From: Mycolicibacterium helvum
GTDB taxonomy: Bacteria > Actinomycetota > Actinomycetes > Mycobacteriales > Mycobacteriaceae
Direction of reading: 5' to 3'
NCBI RefSeq assembly: GCF_010731895.1
Contig: NZ_AP022596.1
Coordinates: forward strand, 1,178,001 to 1,242,000
Length of the DNA stretch: 64,000 bases
Of this stretch, positions 7,639 to 16,392 are shown piece after piece. Position numbers and translations under genes: made by a program. The notes under the pieces are model-generated. The model did not search any database and was not told where the DNA came from. It was given only the letters and a program-made list of their open reading frames with translations. Position 1 is the first letter of the stretch, and each line of letters opens with the position of its first letter.

Positions 7639-8883
7639 TCAGGATCCGCCGGCCTTGAAGGCGCGCCAGACATTGTGCCAGGCAGCGTCATTGGCGGCGT
7701 CCAGCTCAAGCAGTCGATATCCGACGTCGAAGTACTCGGGACGCACGATCGCGCTCTTCAGGTTTTCGGGGACCAGCCCGTCGGCGACGAGCGAATCCGG
7801 GTTGAGCGACACCTGCGGCGGTTGGTAGCCGATCTGCTGGAAGTTCTGCTTGGCGACCTCGGTCTCGAGCATATGGTTGAGGAACAGGTTGGCCAGCACC
7901 GGATTCTTGCCGCCACGCAGCAGCACGATCAGGTCATTGTCGACCAGCCCCTTGCCGTCGGCAGGGAACCAGTAGCGCAGGATCTCGGGGCCGGTCCCCT
8001 CCGGCAGGTAGTTGACGGCGTTGATGATGTCGCCGGACCACATCTGCGACACGCCGATCTGACCGGCGGGCAGGTCGCTGTACATCGTGACGGTGACCTT
8101 CGGCGAGGTCGCCGCCACCATTGCCGTGAGTTGGTCGCCGAGCTTCTTGAGGTCGTCGGCCGATGACGTGTTGACATCGGTGATGCCCAGCTTCAGCAGC
8201 ACCATCGCCATCGCGGTGTGCCAGTCATCGATGACGGCGGTCTTGTTCTTGTAGGCCGGATCCCACAGTGCCTCATAGGGATTCTTCAGACCACCGATAT
8301 CAGCCGGCACCTGGTCGGCACGCCAGCCGATGCCGGTGGTGTACACGGTGTAGGGCACCGTGAACCGCCACTCCTGGTCGTACCAGGGGTTGGCGAAGAA
8401 CGGCCAGACATTCTTGATGTTGGGCACGTAGCTGTGGTTGATCGGACGGACCAAGCCGCCGTTGACCAGCCGGCTGATCTGGTCGTAGCTTGGGAAGTAA
8501 ATGTCGTAGTCGACGTTGCCGCCGCGGATCTTGGTGATGGCCTCGTCAGTGTCGTTGAACGTCGACACTTGCACCTTGGTCGCGTACTTGTCCTCGAACG
8601 ACTTGATAGCGTCCGGCGCGATGTAATCGGCGTAGCTGTAGAGCTGCAGCGTGGCGCCCTTTTCCGGGGCCAGCCCGTCCGCGATCGGCTTGTTGTCACC
8701 TGCGATGTCCCACGTCACCGGATTCTTCGGCGACGCGATCTTCAGGGTCGGTGCCGAACTCGATTGTCCCCCTTTGGAACACGCATCAAGAAATGCCACG
8801 AGCGCGGGGGTTCCAGCGGCCAGTAGGGCGGCCCGCTGGAGAAACTGTCGACGATTCGGGCCGGGTCCTGTCGGTGCTGGCAT
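7639..8883 (-). CDS. Polyamine-type ABC transporter substrate-binding lipoprotein (PotD-like)
   Basis: This 414-residue exported binding protein has a twin-arginine motif RRQFLQ at residues 11-16 and a lipobox LDAC with Cys35, so it is probably exported folded and anchored as a lipoprotein. The mature part has the PotD pattern, including LQLYSYADYIAPDAIKSFE near the front and VSQMWSGDIINAV in the second lobe. I chose the ATG at 8883 because ACGGAGG lies upstream; a start ten codons earlier is possible. It heads the importer operon, and its promoter region carries the GACTGA-N4-TCAGTC operator at 8943, shared with the divergent aminotransferase. Confidence 0.9.
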   Translation of the reverse strand: MPAPTGPGPNRRQFLQRAALLAAGTPALVAFLDACSKGGQSSSAPTLKIASPKNPVTWDIAGDNKPIADGLAPEKGATLQLYSYADYIAPDAIKSFEDKYATKVQVSTFNDTDEAITKIRGGNVDYDIYFPSYDQISRLVNGGLVRPINHSYVPNIKNVWPFFANPWYDQEWRFTVPYTVYTTGIGWRADQVPADIGGLKNPYEALWDPAYKNKTAVIDDWHTAMAMVLLKLGITDVNTSSADDLKKLGDQLTAMVAATSPKVTVTMYSDLPAGQIGVSQMWSGDIINAVNYLPEGTGPEILRYWFPADGKGLVDNDLIVLLRGGKNPVLANLFLNHMLETEVAKQNFQQIGYQPPQVSLNPDSLVADGLVPENLKSAIVRPEYFDVGYRLLELDAANDAAWHNVWRAFKAGGS

Positions 8884-8942
8884 CCGCGCCTCCGTGGTTT
8901 CGAGTCTTCTCAAGTCTTGTTTGTTCCTTGGACTCTGGCATA

Positions 8943-8958
8943 GACTGAACGATCAGTC
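8943..8958. promoter_or_regulatory. TetR-type operator, copy 1 (importer / aminotransferase)
   Basis: The 16-bp site GACTGAACGATCAGTC is an inverted repeat of GACTGA with a 4-bp spacer. It lies between the divergent importer operon and the aminotransferase gene. The same site recurs at 17609 and, with one change, at 12276. On the minus strand a TTGACT box overlaps it and could be a -35 element. Confidence 0.7.
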
Positions 8959-9017
8959 AATAGATGCAGCGGCGCTTTTTCGCAGGTCCGCATAGCAATC
9001 GAGTGGAAGGTTACCCC

Positions 9018-10394
9018 GTGGCTTCGCCGATTATCGAGAGCCCGGTTCATGACGCGGTCAACCAGTTGATCGCCGATCAGGAGAAGGTGTTCCTGGCGCG
9101 CCAGCCGCGCAGCACCGAAATGATCAGCCGCGCACGCGAACACCTCGCGGGCGGGGCGACGTCCAACTGGCAGATCGCCCAACCACAGGCGGTGTGGATG
9201 AGCCACGGTGCAGGCTCCAAGGTGTACGACGTCGATGGCACCGAGTACGTCGACATGCACGGCGGCTACGGCGCTTCCATCGCCGGCCACGCCCACCCCG
9301 CGATCGTCGAGGCGGTCAGCAGGCAGGTCCGCCGCGGCACGCACTTCGCGCAGCCGACCGAGGATGCGATCTGGATCGCAGGAGAGCTGGCCCGCCGGTT
9401 CGATTTGCCGTTGTGGCGCTTCGCCAATTCCGGCACCGAGGCCACCATGGATGCCGTGCACCTCGCCCGGTCGGTGACCGGGCGGGATCTCATCATCAAG
9501 GTCGAGGGTTGCTACCACGGCCATCACGACTCGGTCGAGGTCTCGGTACTCCCCGAGGCAGATCAGGTCGGCCCGAGCGAGCATCCGATCGGCGTGCCGG
9601 GCAACAGCGGTATCCCGGCGGCGATCCGCGACCTGGTGGTCGTGGTGGGATTCAACGACCCCGAGGCGGTGGCCCGGGCGCTGGCAGAGCACCGCGGTCA
9701 GGTGGCAGCGATGATCGTGGAGCCGGTGATGATGAACGCCGGCATCATTGCGCCCGACGACGGCTACCTGGCCGCAATCCGCGACCTGGTCCATGCCGAG
9801 GGTGCCCTGCTGATCTACGACGAGGTCAAGACCGGCTTTACCACCGGGCCTGGCGGTGTCACGGCGATGTCCGGCGTCGTCCCCGATATCATCTGTCTGG
9901 CAAAGGCTTTGGGTGGTGGAATCTCGGTCGCAGCGATCGGGGGCACCGAGACCGTGATGTCGGCGATCGCCGACGGCAGCTACGAACAGGTCGGCACCTT
10001 CAACGGTAATCCGCTGGCGATGGCGGCCACCAGGGCCACCCTGGCCGAGGTGCTGACGCCGGCCGCCTACGCGCGCATGGCGTCCCTGGCTGAGCGTCTC
10101 CGCGCCGCTTTGGAAGCGACGACGGCCGAACACGGTTACGGTTGGCACGTGGTGAGTGTCGGGGCCAAGGGTTGCGTGACGTTCAAACGCGAGCCCGTGC
10201 ACGATTTCCGCGACTTTCTCCAGATCGACGACCGGTTGGGCCACTTGCACTGGCTCATGCAGCACAACGGCGGTGTATTCCTGCCGCCTTGGGGCAAGGT
10301 GGAGCAATGGTTGCTATCTGTTCAGCACGACGAGGCCGATGTCGACCGGTTCGCCGCGAACTTCGCCCGGCTCGCCCGGGCGGTGGCGGCCTGA
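9018..10394 (+). CDS. Class III PLP-dependent aminotransferase
   Basis: This 458-residue cytosolic enzyme has the fold of omega-transaminases and glutamate-1-semialdehyde aminomutase-like proteins. Family features include the SNWQIAQP region, NSGTEATMDAVHLAR phosphate-binding helix, the acidic motif LIYDEVKTGF, and the PLP lysine in LAKALGGG at about Lys296. I chose the GTG at 9018 because GGAAGG lies eight bases upstream; an ATG at 8964 would fall against the operator. The ABC ATPase gene follows after 25 bp, so it is co-transcribed with part of the importer. It probably deaminates the imported amine or a product of it. Aminomutase activity cannot be excluded. Confidence 0.87.
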   Translation: MASPIIESPVHDAVNQLIADQEKVFLARQPRSTEMISRAREHLAGGATSNWQIAQPQAVWMSHGAGSKVYDVDGTEYVDMHGGYGASIAGHAHPAIVEAVSRQVRRGTHFAQPTEDAIWIAGELARRFDLPLWRFANSGTEATMDAVHLARSVTGRDLIIKVEGCYHGHHDSVEVSVLPEADQVGPSEHPIGVPGNSGIPAAIRDLVVVVGFNDPEAVARALAEHRGQVAAMIVEPVMMNAGIIAPDDGYLAAIRDLVHAEGALLIYDEVKTGFTTGPGGVTAMSGVVPDIICLAKALGGGISVAAIGGTETVMSAIADGSYEQVGTFNGNPLAMAATRATLAEVLTPAAYARMASLAERLRAALEATTAEHGYGWHVVSVGAKGCVTFKREPVHDFRDFLQIDDRLGHLHWLMQHNGGVFLPPWGKVEQWLLSVQHDEADVDRFAANFARLARAVAA

Positions 10395-10419
10395 CCGCCT
10401 GTTGCGTGGACGGCCGCCG

Positions 10420-11562
10420 GTGACCGGCGGAGCGATCCGGCTGCACCAGCTGGCGAAGTCGTTCGACGGCGTCCCCGCTGTGACGGGTATCGACCTGGAT
10501 ATCCCAGCGGGGCAATTCTATTCGCTTCTCGGTGCATCCGGCTGCGGTAAGACCACCACCTTGCGGATGATCGCCGGCTTTGAGAAGCCCGACTCCGGGA
10601 GCATCGAACTCGACGGCCGCGACGTCGCGCAGGATCCACCCCACAAACGTCCGGTCAACACCGTGTTTCAGACCTACGCGCTGTTCCCGTTCATGACAGT
10701 CTGGGACAACGTCGCCTTCGGCTTGCGCTACAAGAAGACTCCCAAGGACGAGACCAAGCGCCGCGTGGGCGAAGCGCTCGAGCTGGTCCGAATGAGCGGG
10801 TTCGCCAAACGCCGGCCCACCCAACTCTCCGGCGGCCAGCAGCAGCGCGTCGCACTGGCCCGCGCGCTGGTGCTGCAACCCCGCGTGCTGCTGCTCGATG
10901 AGCCCCTCGGCGCGCTGGATGCCAAGCTGCGCAGGCAACTCCAGCTCGAGCTGCGCGCCGTACAGCGTGAGGTCGAGATCACGTTCGTCTACGTAACCCA
11001 TGACCAGGACGAGGCGCTCACGATGAGCGATCAGATCGCCGTGCTGGCCGAGGGACGCGTCGAACAAGTCGGCCCGCCGCAGGAGATCTACTCCGCCCCG
11101 GCAACCACCTACGTGGCCGGATTCCTCGGCGCAGCAAATATTTTCGACGCCGACATCCTCGAGAGCAACGACGGAACGGCGCTGTGCTCGGCGCTGGCTA
11201 CCAGACTCGGCGCCGTGGTGGACACCTCATGCAAGCCCGGCCCGGCGGCCATCGTCATCCGCCCGGAACGCATCACCCTGCAATCCCCCGACGACCCGGT
11301 ATCAGCCGGGCACAACGCGATCAATGGGACCGTGGCCCAGGTCGTCTATCACGGGGCATCGACCCAGGTTCACGTCACCGTCGGGGAAGCATGCGCACTC
11401 GTTGTCGATGTCCCCAACCAAGCCGGGCCGGGCTCAGTGGCCTTGAGCGCCGGGATGGCGGTCACCTGTGTATGCACCAACGATGCGGTGCGCGTGCTGG
11501 CCCGAAGTGCTGCGGCCGTCATCAACGATCCGGCGGCAGAACTCGTCGCCAGCCCGGTTTAG
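10420..11562 (+). CDS. Polyamine-type ABC transporter ATPase (PotA-like)
   Basis: This 380-residue ATPase powers the importer encoded at 5746-8883. The Walker A is GASGCGKTT at 38-46, the Q-loop is FQTYALFP, the signature LSGGQQQR spans 136-143 and the Walker B LLLDEP 157-162. The extra C-terminal part, from about residue 285, fits a TOBE regulatory domain as in PotA. The GTG start at 10420 gives the usual N-terminus; the longer open frame overlaps the aminotransferase. Placement with the aminotransferase rather than with its permeases splits the importer over two divergent operons that share one operator. The stop overlaps the 3' end of the TetR gene by four bases. Confidence 0.9.
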   Translation: MTGGAIRLHQLAKSFDGVPAVTGIDLDIPAGQFYSLLGASGCGKTTTLRMIAGFEKPDSGSIELDGRDVAQDPPHKRPVNTVFQTYALFPFMTVWDNVAFGLRYKKTPKDETKRRVGEALELVRMSGFAKRRPTQLSGGQQQRVALARALVLQPRVLLLDEPLGALDAKLRRQLQLELRAVQREVEITFVYVTHDQDEALTMSDQIAVLAEGRVEQVGPPQEIYSAPATTYVAGFLGAANIFDADILESNDGTALCSALATRLGAVVDTSCKPGPAAIVIRPERITLQSPDDPVSAGHNAINGTVAQVVYHGASTQVHVTVGEACALVVDVPNQAGPGSVALSAGMAVTCVCTNDAVRVLARSAAAVINDPAAELVASPV

Positions 11563-12212
11563 CGGGACCGCCGGCCGCGACCCGCCGCCACCGGACGACG
11601 TTCCTCCCGCGGCGGAGCCAGCTCCCGTTCGGCGAAGCGCATCGCGATGTCGTAGGCCACCTTCGAGTCGACTTCCGGGTCCTCCAGTGCGACCTGGATC
11701 GACAACCCGTCCAGCAGCGCCGAGAACTCCAGGGCGAACATCCGCGCGTCGACATCGGATTCCAGCTCGGCCGATTGGACCACATCGACGATCATCCGGC
11801 GCCAGCGCGCGTCGAGCTCCACCCGGCCGGCCTTGACCTCGTCGTGCCGGAAGGCCAGCGCCCACAGATCAAACCACAGGCCCCAGGCGCCGGGGATCTC
11901 GTTCTCCGCCTCCGGGACGCAGGTCCACTGGATCAACAGCGACAGCCGGTCCCGCAATGACGGCACCTCAGCCAGCATCTGTTCGGCCGCCTCGTAGAAC
12001 GATTCCTCCGAATATCTCAGAGCGTCGACGAGCAGCCGATCGCGGGTGCCGAAGTAGTAGATGACCAACGCCGAGCTGACCCCGGCTCGTTTCGCGACAT
12101 CGGAGATTCGCGTCTCCGAGAAACCGCGTTCGCAAATGAGCTCCGCTGCGGCGCGCAGCATCTGGATCCGTCTCGCCTCGTTGCCCTCTGTCGCGGGTGC
12201 TGGTTCTGCCAT
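11559..12212 (-). CDS. TetR/AcrR family transcriptional regulator
   Basis: This 217-residue repressor has an N-terminal helix-turn-helix (ISDVAKRAGVSSALVIYYF, about 36-54) and a larger helical ligand-binding domain. It sits in the middle of the amine catabolic island. Its own divergent promoter region holds the operator GATTGA-N4-TCAGTC at 12276, almost identical to sites before the importer/aminotransferase genes and before the oxidase/acyl-CoA dehydrogenase genes. The simplest reading is that it controls all three and itself. The ligand is likely the imported compound or a CoA or aldehyde product, which is inference. A basic tail ([13 protein letters not shown]) ends the protein. Confidence 0.88.
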   Translation of the reverse strand: MAEPAPATEGNEARRIQMLRAAAELICERGFSETRISDVAKRAGVSSALVIYYFGTRDRLLVDALRYSEESFYEAAEQMLAEVPSLRDRLSLLIQWTCVPEAENEIPGAWGLWFDLWALAFRHDEVKAGRVELDARWRRMIVDVVQSAELESDVDARMFALEFSALLDGLSIQVALEDPEVDSKVAYDIAMRFAERELAPPREERRPVAAGRGRRSR

Positions 12213-12261
12213 TTCGTCGTACTCCCCTTCAACAATGCCTGCGCTGGCACTTGTTGAAAGC

Positions 12262-12276
12262 CTAACACTTGGTTAG
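12262..12276. promoter_or_regulatory. Short inverted repeat next to the TetR operator
   Basis: CTAAC-acttg-GTTAG is a perfect 5-bp inverted repeat directly abutting operator copy 2, in the region between the TetR gene and the PYROXD2-like gene. It may be an accessory site or part of a promoter. The arms are short, so chance is possible. Confidence 0.3.
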
Positions 12277-12291
12277 ATTGAACAGTCAGTC
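12276..12291. promoter_or_regulatory. TetR-type operator, copy 2 (TetR / FAD oxidoreductase)
   Basis: GATTGAACAGTCAGTC matches the copies at 8943 and 17609 in the right half-site exactly and in five of six bases of the left half-site. It sits between the divergent TetR gene and the FAD oxidoreductase, the expected place for autoregulation. Confidence 0.65.
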
Positions 12292-12327
12292 AAAGATGCC
12301 CGTTCGGGCTGACGAAAGTAGAGCGCC

Positions 12328-13971
12328 ATGTCGAACACGTACGACGCCATCGTCATCGGCGGCGGTCACAACGGACTGGTCTCGGCCGCCTATCTCGCAC
12401 GCTCGGGCGCCAAGACAGTCGTTCTGGAGTCGCGGGGTGCACTGGGCGGTGCGGCCACCACAGAAGCGCCATGGCAGGACGCACCACACCTTCGGGTCAC
12501 CCGGCTCTCGTACGTGATGAGTCTGATGCCGCCGACCATCGTGGCCGACCTGAGCCTGGACCGCCACGGCTACAAGGTGCACCCGATGGGCCCGTACTAC
12601 CAGGCATTTCCCGAGGGCGGGTCGCTGACCATCTACGAAGACGACCCCGCCCGCACCCACGAGGAACTGGCCAAATTCTCCAAGAAGGACGCGGACACCT
12701 GGCCGAAGTGGAATGCCTGGCTGGAAGGCATCGCCGACGTCATGGGCCCACTTCTGACGCAGGTGCCACCCAATATCGGTTCCCACAAGCCGGCTGATCT
12801 GCTCGACCTCGCGAAACTCGGCTGGAGCCAGCGTGCGATGACCACCCGGATGATGGGCGACGTCACCCGGCTGCTGACCATGAGCATCGCCGACCTGCTC
12901 GACGACTGGTTCGAATCACCGCAAATCAAAGGCGCGCTGGCGGTCAACGGCGTCATCGGCACGTGGGCGGGACCGTACGAGCCCGGCACCGCCTACGTGA
13001 TGGCGCATCACTCTATCGGCGACGTCGGCGACGGCCAGCTCGGCAGCTGGGGCTACCCCGAGGGGGGCATGGGAGCGGTATCGGAAGCCATCGCCCGCTC
13101 CGCCCGGAGCTTCGGCGCCGAGATCCGCACCAATGCTCGAGTATCCCGGATGCTGGTGCGGGGCGGTCGAATCGAGGGCGTGGTCCTGGACAACGGCGAC
13201 GAGCTGCTGGCACCGGTGGTGGTCACGACGCTGCACCCGCGCACCGCGTTCCTGGATCAGATCCCGCGCCAGGAATTGCCCGGTGACTTCATCAAGGACA
13301 TCGAGCACTGGAAGACGCGCAGCGGCGTGGTGAAGATCAACCTGGCACTGGGCGAACTGCCCAACTTCACGGCCAATCCGAGCGAGGGTATCGCCGAGCA
13401 CCACACCGGCTCGGTGGAGATGGCACCAACCATGGAGTACATCGAGGCCGCGTTCCAGGACGCCCGCGCCGGGCGGCCCGCCCTGGCCCCGTTCAGCGAC
13501 GGCGTGATCCCGACCACGTTGGACAAGACGCTGAATCCCGATGGCACACATATCATGTCGCTCTTCACCCAGTGGGTGCCGGCCGAATGGGCCAACGCGC
13601 CGCACACCGAAGAGCTGGACGCCTACGCCGATCGCCTGATCGATCTCTACGACCAGGTCGCGCCCGGTTTCAAGGGTTCGATCCTGCACCGCGACATCGT
13701 CGGCCCGCACGAGATGGAAGTGGAGTACGGGCTGATCGGCGGCAACATCTTCCACGGCGAGTTGTCGCTGGAGCAACTCTTCCATATGCGTCCCGCACCC
13801 GGGTTCGCCGACTATCGCACCCCGATTGCCGGTCTGTACAACGGCAGTTCGGCCACCCATGCCGGCGGCGGGGTGTGCGGTATCCCCGGCTGGCAGGCGG
13901 CCAAAGCTGCGCTGGCCGACAAGAAGCGCGGCGAGCGGCGACTGCTGTCGAAGCTGGGCAGGCGCTCCTGA
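12328..13971 (+). CDS. FAD-dependent oxidoreductase, phytoene dehydrogenase / PYROXD2-like
   Basis: This 547-residue flavoprotein has the ADP-binding motif GGGHNG at residues 11-16, a second FAD segment (GGAATTE) after the acidic end of strand 2, and a C-terminal FAD motif NGSSATHAGGGVCGIPGWQAA. The overall pattern is that of the bacterial PYROXD2/CrtI-like branch that oxidises or isomerises C-C or C-N bonds. It is not a carotenoid gene here: no crt neighbours are seen and the surroundings are catabolic. Operator copy 2 lies 37 bp upstream. The acyl-CoA ligase gene begins within about 20 bp of its stop, so the two form an operon. Confidence 0.85.
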   Translation: MSNTYDAIVIGGGHNGLVSAAYLARSGAKTVVLESRGALGGAATTEAPWQDAPHLRVTRLSYVMSLMPPTIVADLSLDRHGYKVHPMGPYYQAFPEGGSLTIYEDDPARTHEELAKFSKKDADTWPKWNAWLEGIADVMGPLLTQVPPNIGSHKPADLLDLAKLGWSQRAMTTRMMGDVTRLLTMSIADLLDDWFESPQIKGALAVNGVIGTWAGPYEPGTAYVMAHHSIGDVGDGQLGSWGYPEGGMGAVSEAIARSARSFGAEIRTNARVSRMLVRGGRIEGVVLDNGDELLAPVVVTTLHPRTAFLDQIPRQELPGDFIKDIEHWKTRSGVVKINLALGELPNFTANPSEGIAEHHTGSVEMAPTMEYIEAAFQDARAGRPALAPFSDGVIPTTLDKTLNPDGTHIMSLFTQWVPAEWANAPHTEELDAYADRLIDLYDQVAPGFKGSILHRDIVGPHEMEVEYGLIGGNIFHGELSLEQLFHMRPAPGFADYRTPIAGLYNGSSATHAGGGVCGIPGWQAAKAALADKKRGERRLLSKLGRRS

Positions 13972-13991
13972 CTCCCTCCCCGGTCGCCGGC

Positions 13992-16016
13992 ATGCTGGGG
14001 GCCCGCTCGGTGGCACTGGTCGGGGCCAGTCCGAGGCCGGGCAGCTTCGGCGAGCGAATGATCATCGAGGCCCGCCGGAGCTCGGCCCGCATGCATTTGG
14101 TGAACCCGCGCTACGACAGCATCGACGGCATCGCCTGCGCACCGTCGCTGAACGCGCTCGACGAACCCGTCGACCTGGTGCTGCTCGGCGTTCCCGACGC
14201 CGCCCTGCTCGACGAGCTGAAGTCCGCGGTGGCGGTCGGGGCAGGGTCGGCGGTCATCTTCGGTTCCGCGCACGGTGCCGCGTTGCGCCAGGCGGTCACG
14301 GTCACCGCCGCCGAAGCGGGGATGGCCGTGTGCGGTGCGGGCTGCATGGGGTTCGTCAACAACGCCACCGGTCTGCGCGCGCTGGGCTACCTCGAGCCCG
14401 ATCCCCTACCACCGGGCGGGGTTTCGCTGGTGACGCATTCCGGGTCGGCGTTCTCCACTATCTTGCGGGCCGGCCGCGGATTCGGGTTCCGGCTGGCGGT
14501 CTCGTCTGGTCAGGAGCTGGTCACCGACACCGCCGACTACGTGGACTACATCGTCGAGGACCCGGACACCACGGTGATTGCGCTGCTGCTGGAGACTCCG
14601 CGGTCGGTGGGCAGGTTGCGGGCGGGGCTGCACCGTGCCGCCCAGCGGGGCATCCCGGTGGTGATCCTGCCGGTCGGCCACTCGCCGCGCGGGCGTGCCA
14701 TGGTCGCCGCACACTCCGGTGCGCTGGCCGGCGATGCCGCGGGCTGGCAGGCGTTCTGCGCCGACACCGGCGCCATTCGGGTGTCAGACATGGCCGAATT
14801 AACCGACACCATAGAGCTTTTCGAGGCCGGTCGGCGTCGCCGACCCGGATCGCACGGGATCGCGACGGTGCACGACTCGGGGGCTGAACGTGCGCTGTGC
14901 GCCGATATCGCCCACGATCTCGGCGTGGATTTCGCCGAACTGGCCGCTCCCACGCTGGCCGCCGTCGGCGAGCTGCTCGACGAGGGACTGGCGCCGGGCA
15001 ATCCGCTCGACGTGTGGGGCACCGGCGCCGACACCCACGCATTGTTCGGCGGCTGCCTGCGGGCATTCGTCGATGATCCCGGGATTGCGGTTACCGCGTT
15101 GGCCGTCGATCTGGTCACCGAGTTCGACGATGACACCGCCTACGCTGACGCAGTGCTGGACATCGCGGCCGGCAGCGATAGTCCGTTGGCGGTGCTAACC
15201 TCCGTGCCGTCGGCGGTCGATGTATCTACCGCGAAGCGGCTGCGCAGCAACGGTATTCCCGTGCTCGAAGGTACCAGAAGCGGTATCGCGGCTCTGGGCC
15301 ACCTGGCGTGCTGGCCAGCACCGGTGTCGGCAGAAGCCCCCGCGATCGACGGCGAGCGTGCGCAACGCTGGGCGAGCAGGCTGGCCCAGCCCGGCTGGGA
15401 CGCTCCGACTGCCTTCGCTCTGCTCGCCGACTACAGCATCCCGGTGACGCGGTCGCGCACCGCCCACGACGTTGCCGGGGCGCTGGCAGCGGCAGCGGCA
15501 GTCGGCTATCCGGTGGCGCTGAAAACTCAAGGCAGTGAACATAAGAGCGATGTCGGCGGGGTGGTCCTCGGCATCCCGGACGCCGACTCGCTCGGTGCGG
15601 CTTATCTGGAGATGGCGAGCAGACTGGGATCGGGAGTCAACGTCGACGCGATGGCCCCTTCGGGTGTGGAGATCTCGCTGGGGGTGGTGCGCGACGCCAA
15701 CTTCGGTCCGCTGGTCGTGGTCGCTGCCGGCGGCACACTGGTGGAACTGCTGGCCGACCGTGCGGTTGCCTGTGCACCGGTCAGCCGAGAGGCCGCCATG
15801 GCGCTGCTACGTTCGTTGCACACCGCGCCGCTGCTGGCCGGCTGGCGCGGGGCGCCGCCGGTCGACGTGGACGCGCTGGCCGATGCCATCGTCGGATTCT
15901 CGCAATTGGCGATTGAACTCGGCGAGCACCTCGACGCGGCGGAAGCCAACCCCGTCATCGCGTCGGCCGCCGGTGTGGTCGCCGTCGACGCCTTGGTGAT
16001 CCCGCGCGCGCGGTAG
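13992..16016 (+). CDS. NDP-forming acyl-CoA synthetase (fused alpha-beta type)
   Basis: This 674-residue enzyme carries an N-terminal CoA-binding domain (SVALVGASPRPGSFG), succinyl-CoA-synthetase-like flavodoxin domains with the conserved AAHSGALAGD segment, and a C-terminal ATP-grasp domain (ALKTQGSEHKSDVGGVVLGI). Such fused enzymes interconvert an acid, CoA and NTP with an acyl-CoA, ADP and phosphate. The ATG at 13992 follows the FAD gene stop by 20 bp without a clear ribosome binding site, so a CTG or coupled start a few codons earlier is possible. In this island it would activate the carboxylic acid formed from the amine before beta-oxidation by the acyl-CoA dehydrogenase at 17656. Confidence 0.85.
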   Translation: MLGARSVALVGASPRPGSFGERMIIEARRSSARMHLVNPRYDSIDGIACAPSLNALDEPVDLVLLGVPDAALLDELKSAVAVGAGSAVIFGSAHGAALRQAVTVTAAEAGMAVCGAGCMGFVNNATGLRALGYLEPDPLPPGGVSLVTHSGSAFSTILRAGRGFGFRLAVSSGQELVTDTADYVDYIVEDPDTTVIALLLETPRSVGRLRAGLHRAAQRGIPVVILPVGHSPRGRAMVAAHSGALAGDAAGWQAFCADTGAIRVSDMAELTDTIELFEAGRRRRPGSHGIATVHDSGAERALCADIAHDLGVDFAELAAPTLAAVGELLDEGLAPGNPLDVWGTGADTHALFGGCLRAFVDDPGIAVTALAVDLVTEFDDDTAYADAVLDIAAGSDSPLAVLTSVPSAVDVSTAKRLRSNGIPVLEGTRSGIAALGHLACWPAPVSAEAPAIDGERAQRWASRLAQPGWDAPTAFALLADYSIPVTRSRTAHDVAGALAAAAAVGYPVALKTQGSEHKSDVGGVVLGIPDADSLGAAYLEMASRLGSGVNVDAMAPSGVEISLGVVRDANFGPLVVVAAGGTLVELLADRAVACAPVSREAAMALLRSLHTAPLLAGWRGAPPVDVDALADAIVGFSQLAIELGEHLDAAEANPVIASAAGVVAVDALVIPRAR

Positions 16017-16025
16017 GCGCGACGG

Positions 16026-16373
16026 TCAGAAGATCGCGTAGGCCTTGCGCAGGGTTTCGTGGATCTGCCAGGTGCCGGTCCAGCCCACTGGGAAGACGGC
16101 GAGGTCGCCGGCGCCCACCTCACTGGGCTCGCCCCCGTCCGGGGTGACTGTCATCCGCCCCGACACCACGTAGATCACCTCGTTGGTCTCCAGCGTCCAG
16201 TGCGATGGGCCGGGGGCACACTGCCAGATACCGGCCGATTTGTCACCGTCGACCCAGACCTCGAGACCGTGGGTCGCCATCGGGGAACCGGTGGCCTCGT
16301 CCAGCGGGCCCCAGTCCTCGAGCTCGGCATCGGCCGCATTGGCCAGGACGGTGGTCAGAACTGCAGCGGTCAT
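16026..16373 (-). CDS. Cupin-domain protein (DUF861 type)
   Basis: This single-domain 115-residue cupin has the pattern ETNEVIYVVSGRMTVTPDGGEPSEVGAGDLAVFPVGWTG, typical of the EutQ/DUF861-type cupin group. Metal ligands are incomplete compared with classic cupins, as is common in that group. It follows the FAD oxidase gene on the same strand after 19 bp, so it is part of that transcript. Its role is unknown. It could handle an imino or unstable product of the oxidase, which is only a suggestion from position. Confidence 0.8.
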   Translation of the reverse strand: MTAAVLTTVLANAADAELEDWGPLDEATGSPMATHGLEVWVDGDKSAGIWQCAPGPSHWTLETNEVIYVVSGRMTVTPDGGEPSEVGAGDLAVFPVGWTGTWQIHETLRKAYAIF

Positions 16374-16392
16374 GGTGGAAAACCTTTCGTTG

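Noticed and set aside
8910..10307. 465-codon open frame on the minus strand
   Set aside because: It lies antisense to the aminotransferase gene, whose motifs are clear. Its composition (many His, Arg, Asp repeats) is that of a GC-rich shadow frame.
12328..13971. Carotenoid (phytoene dehydrogenase) gene
   Set aside because: The fold is shared, but no crt genes are nearby and the operator places it in an amine catabolic regulon. A PYROXD2-like role fits better.
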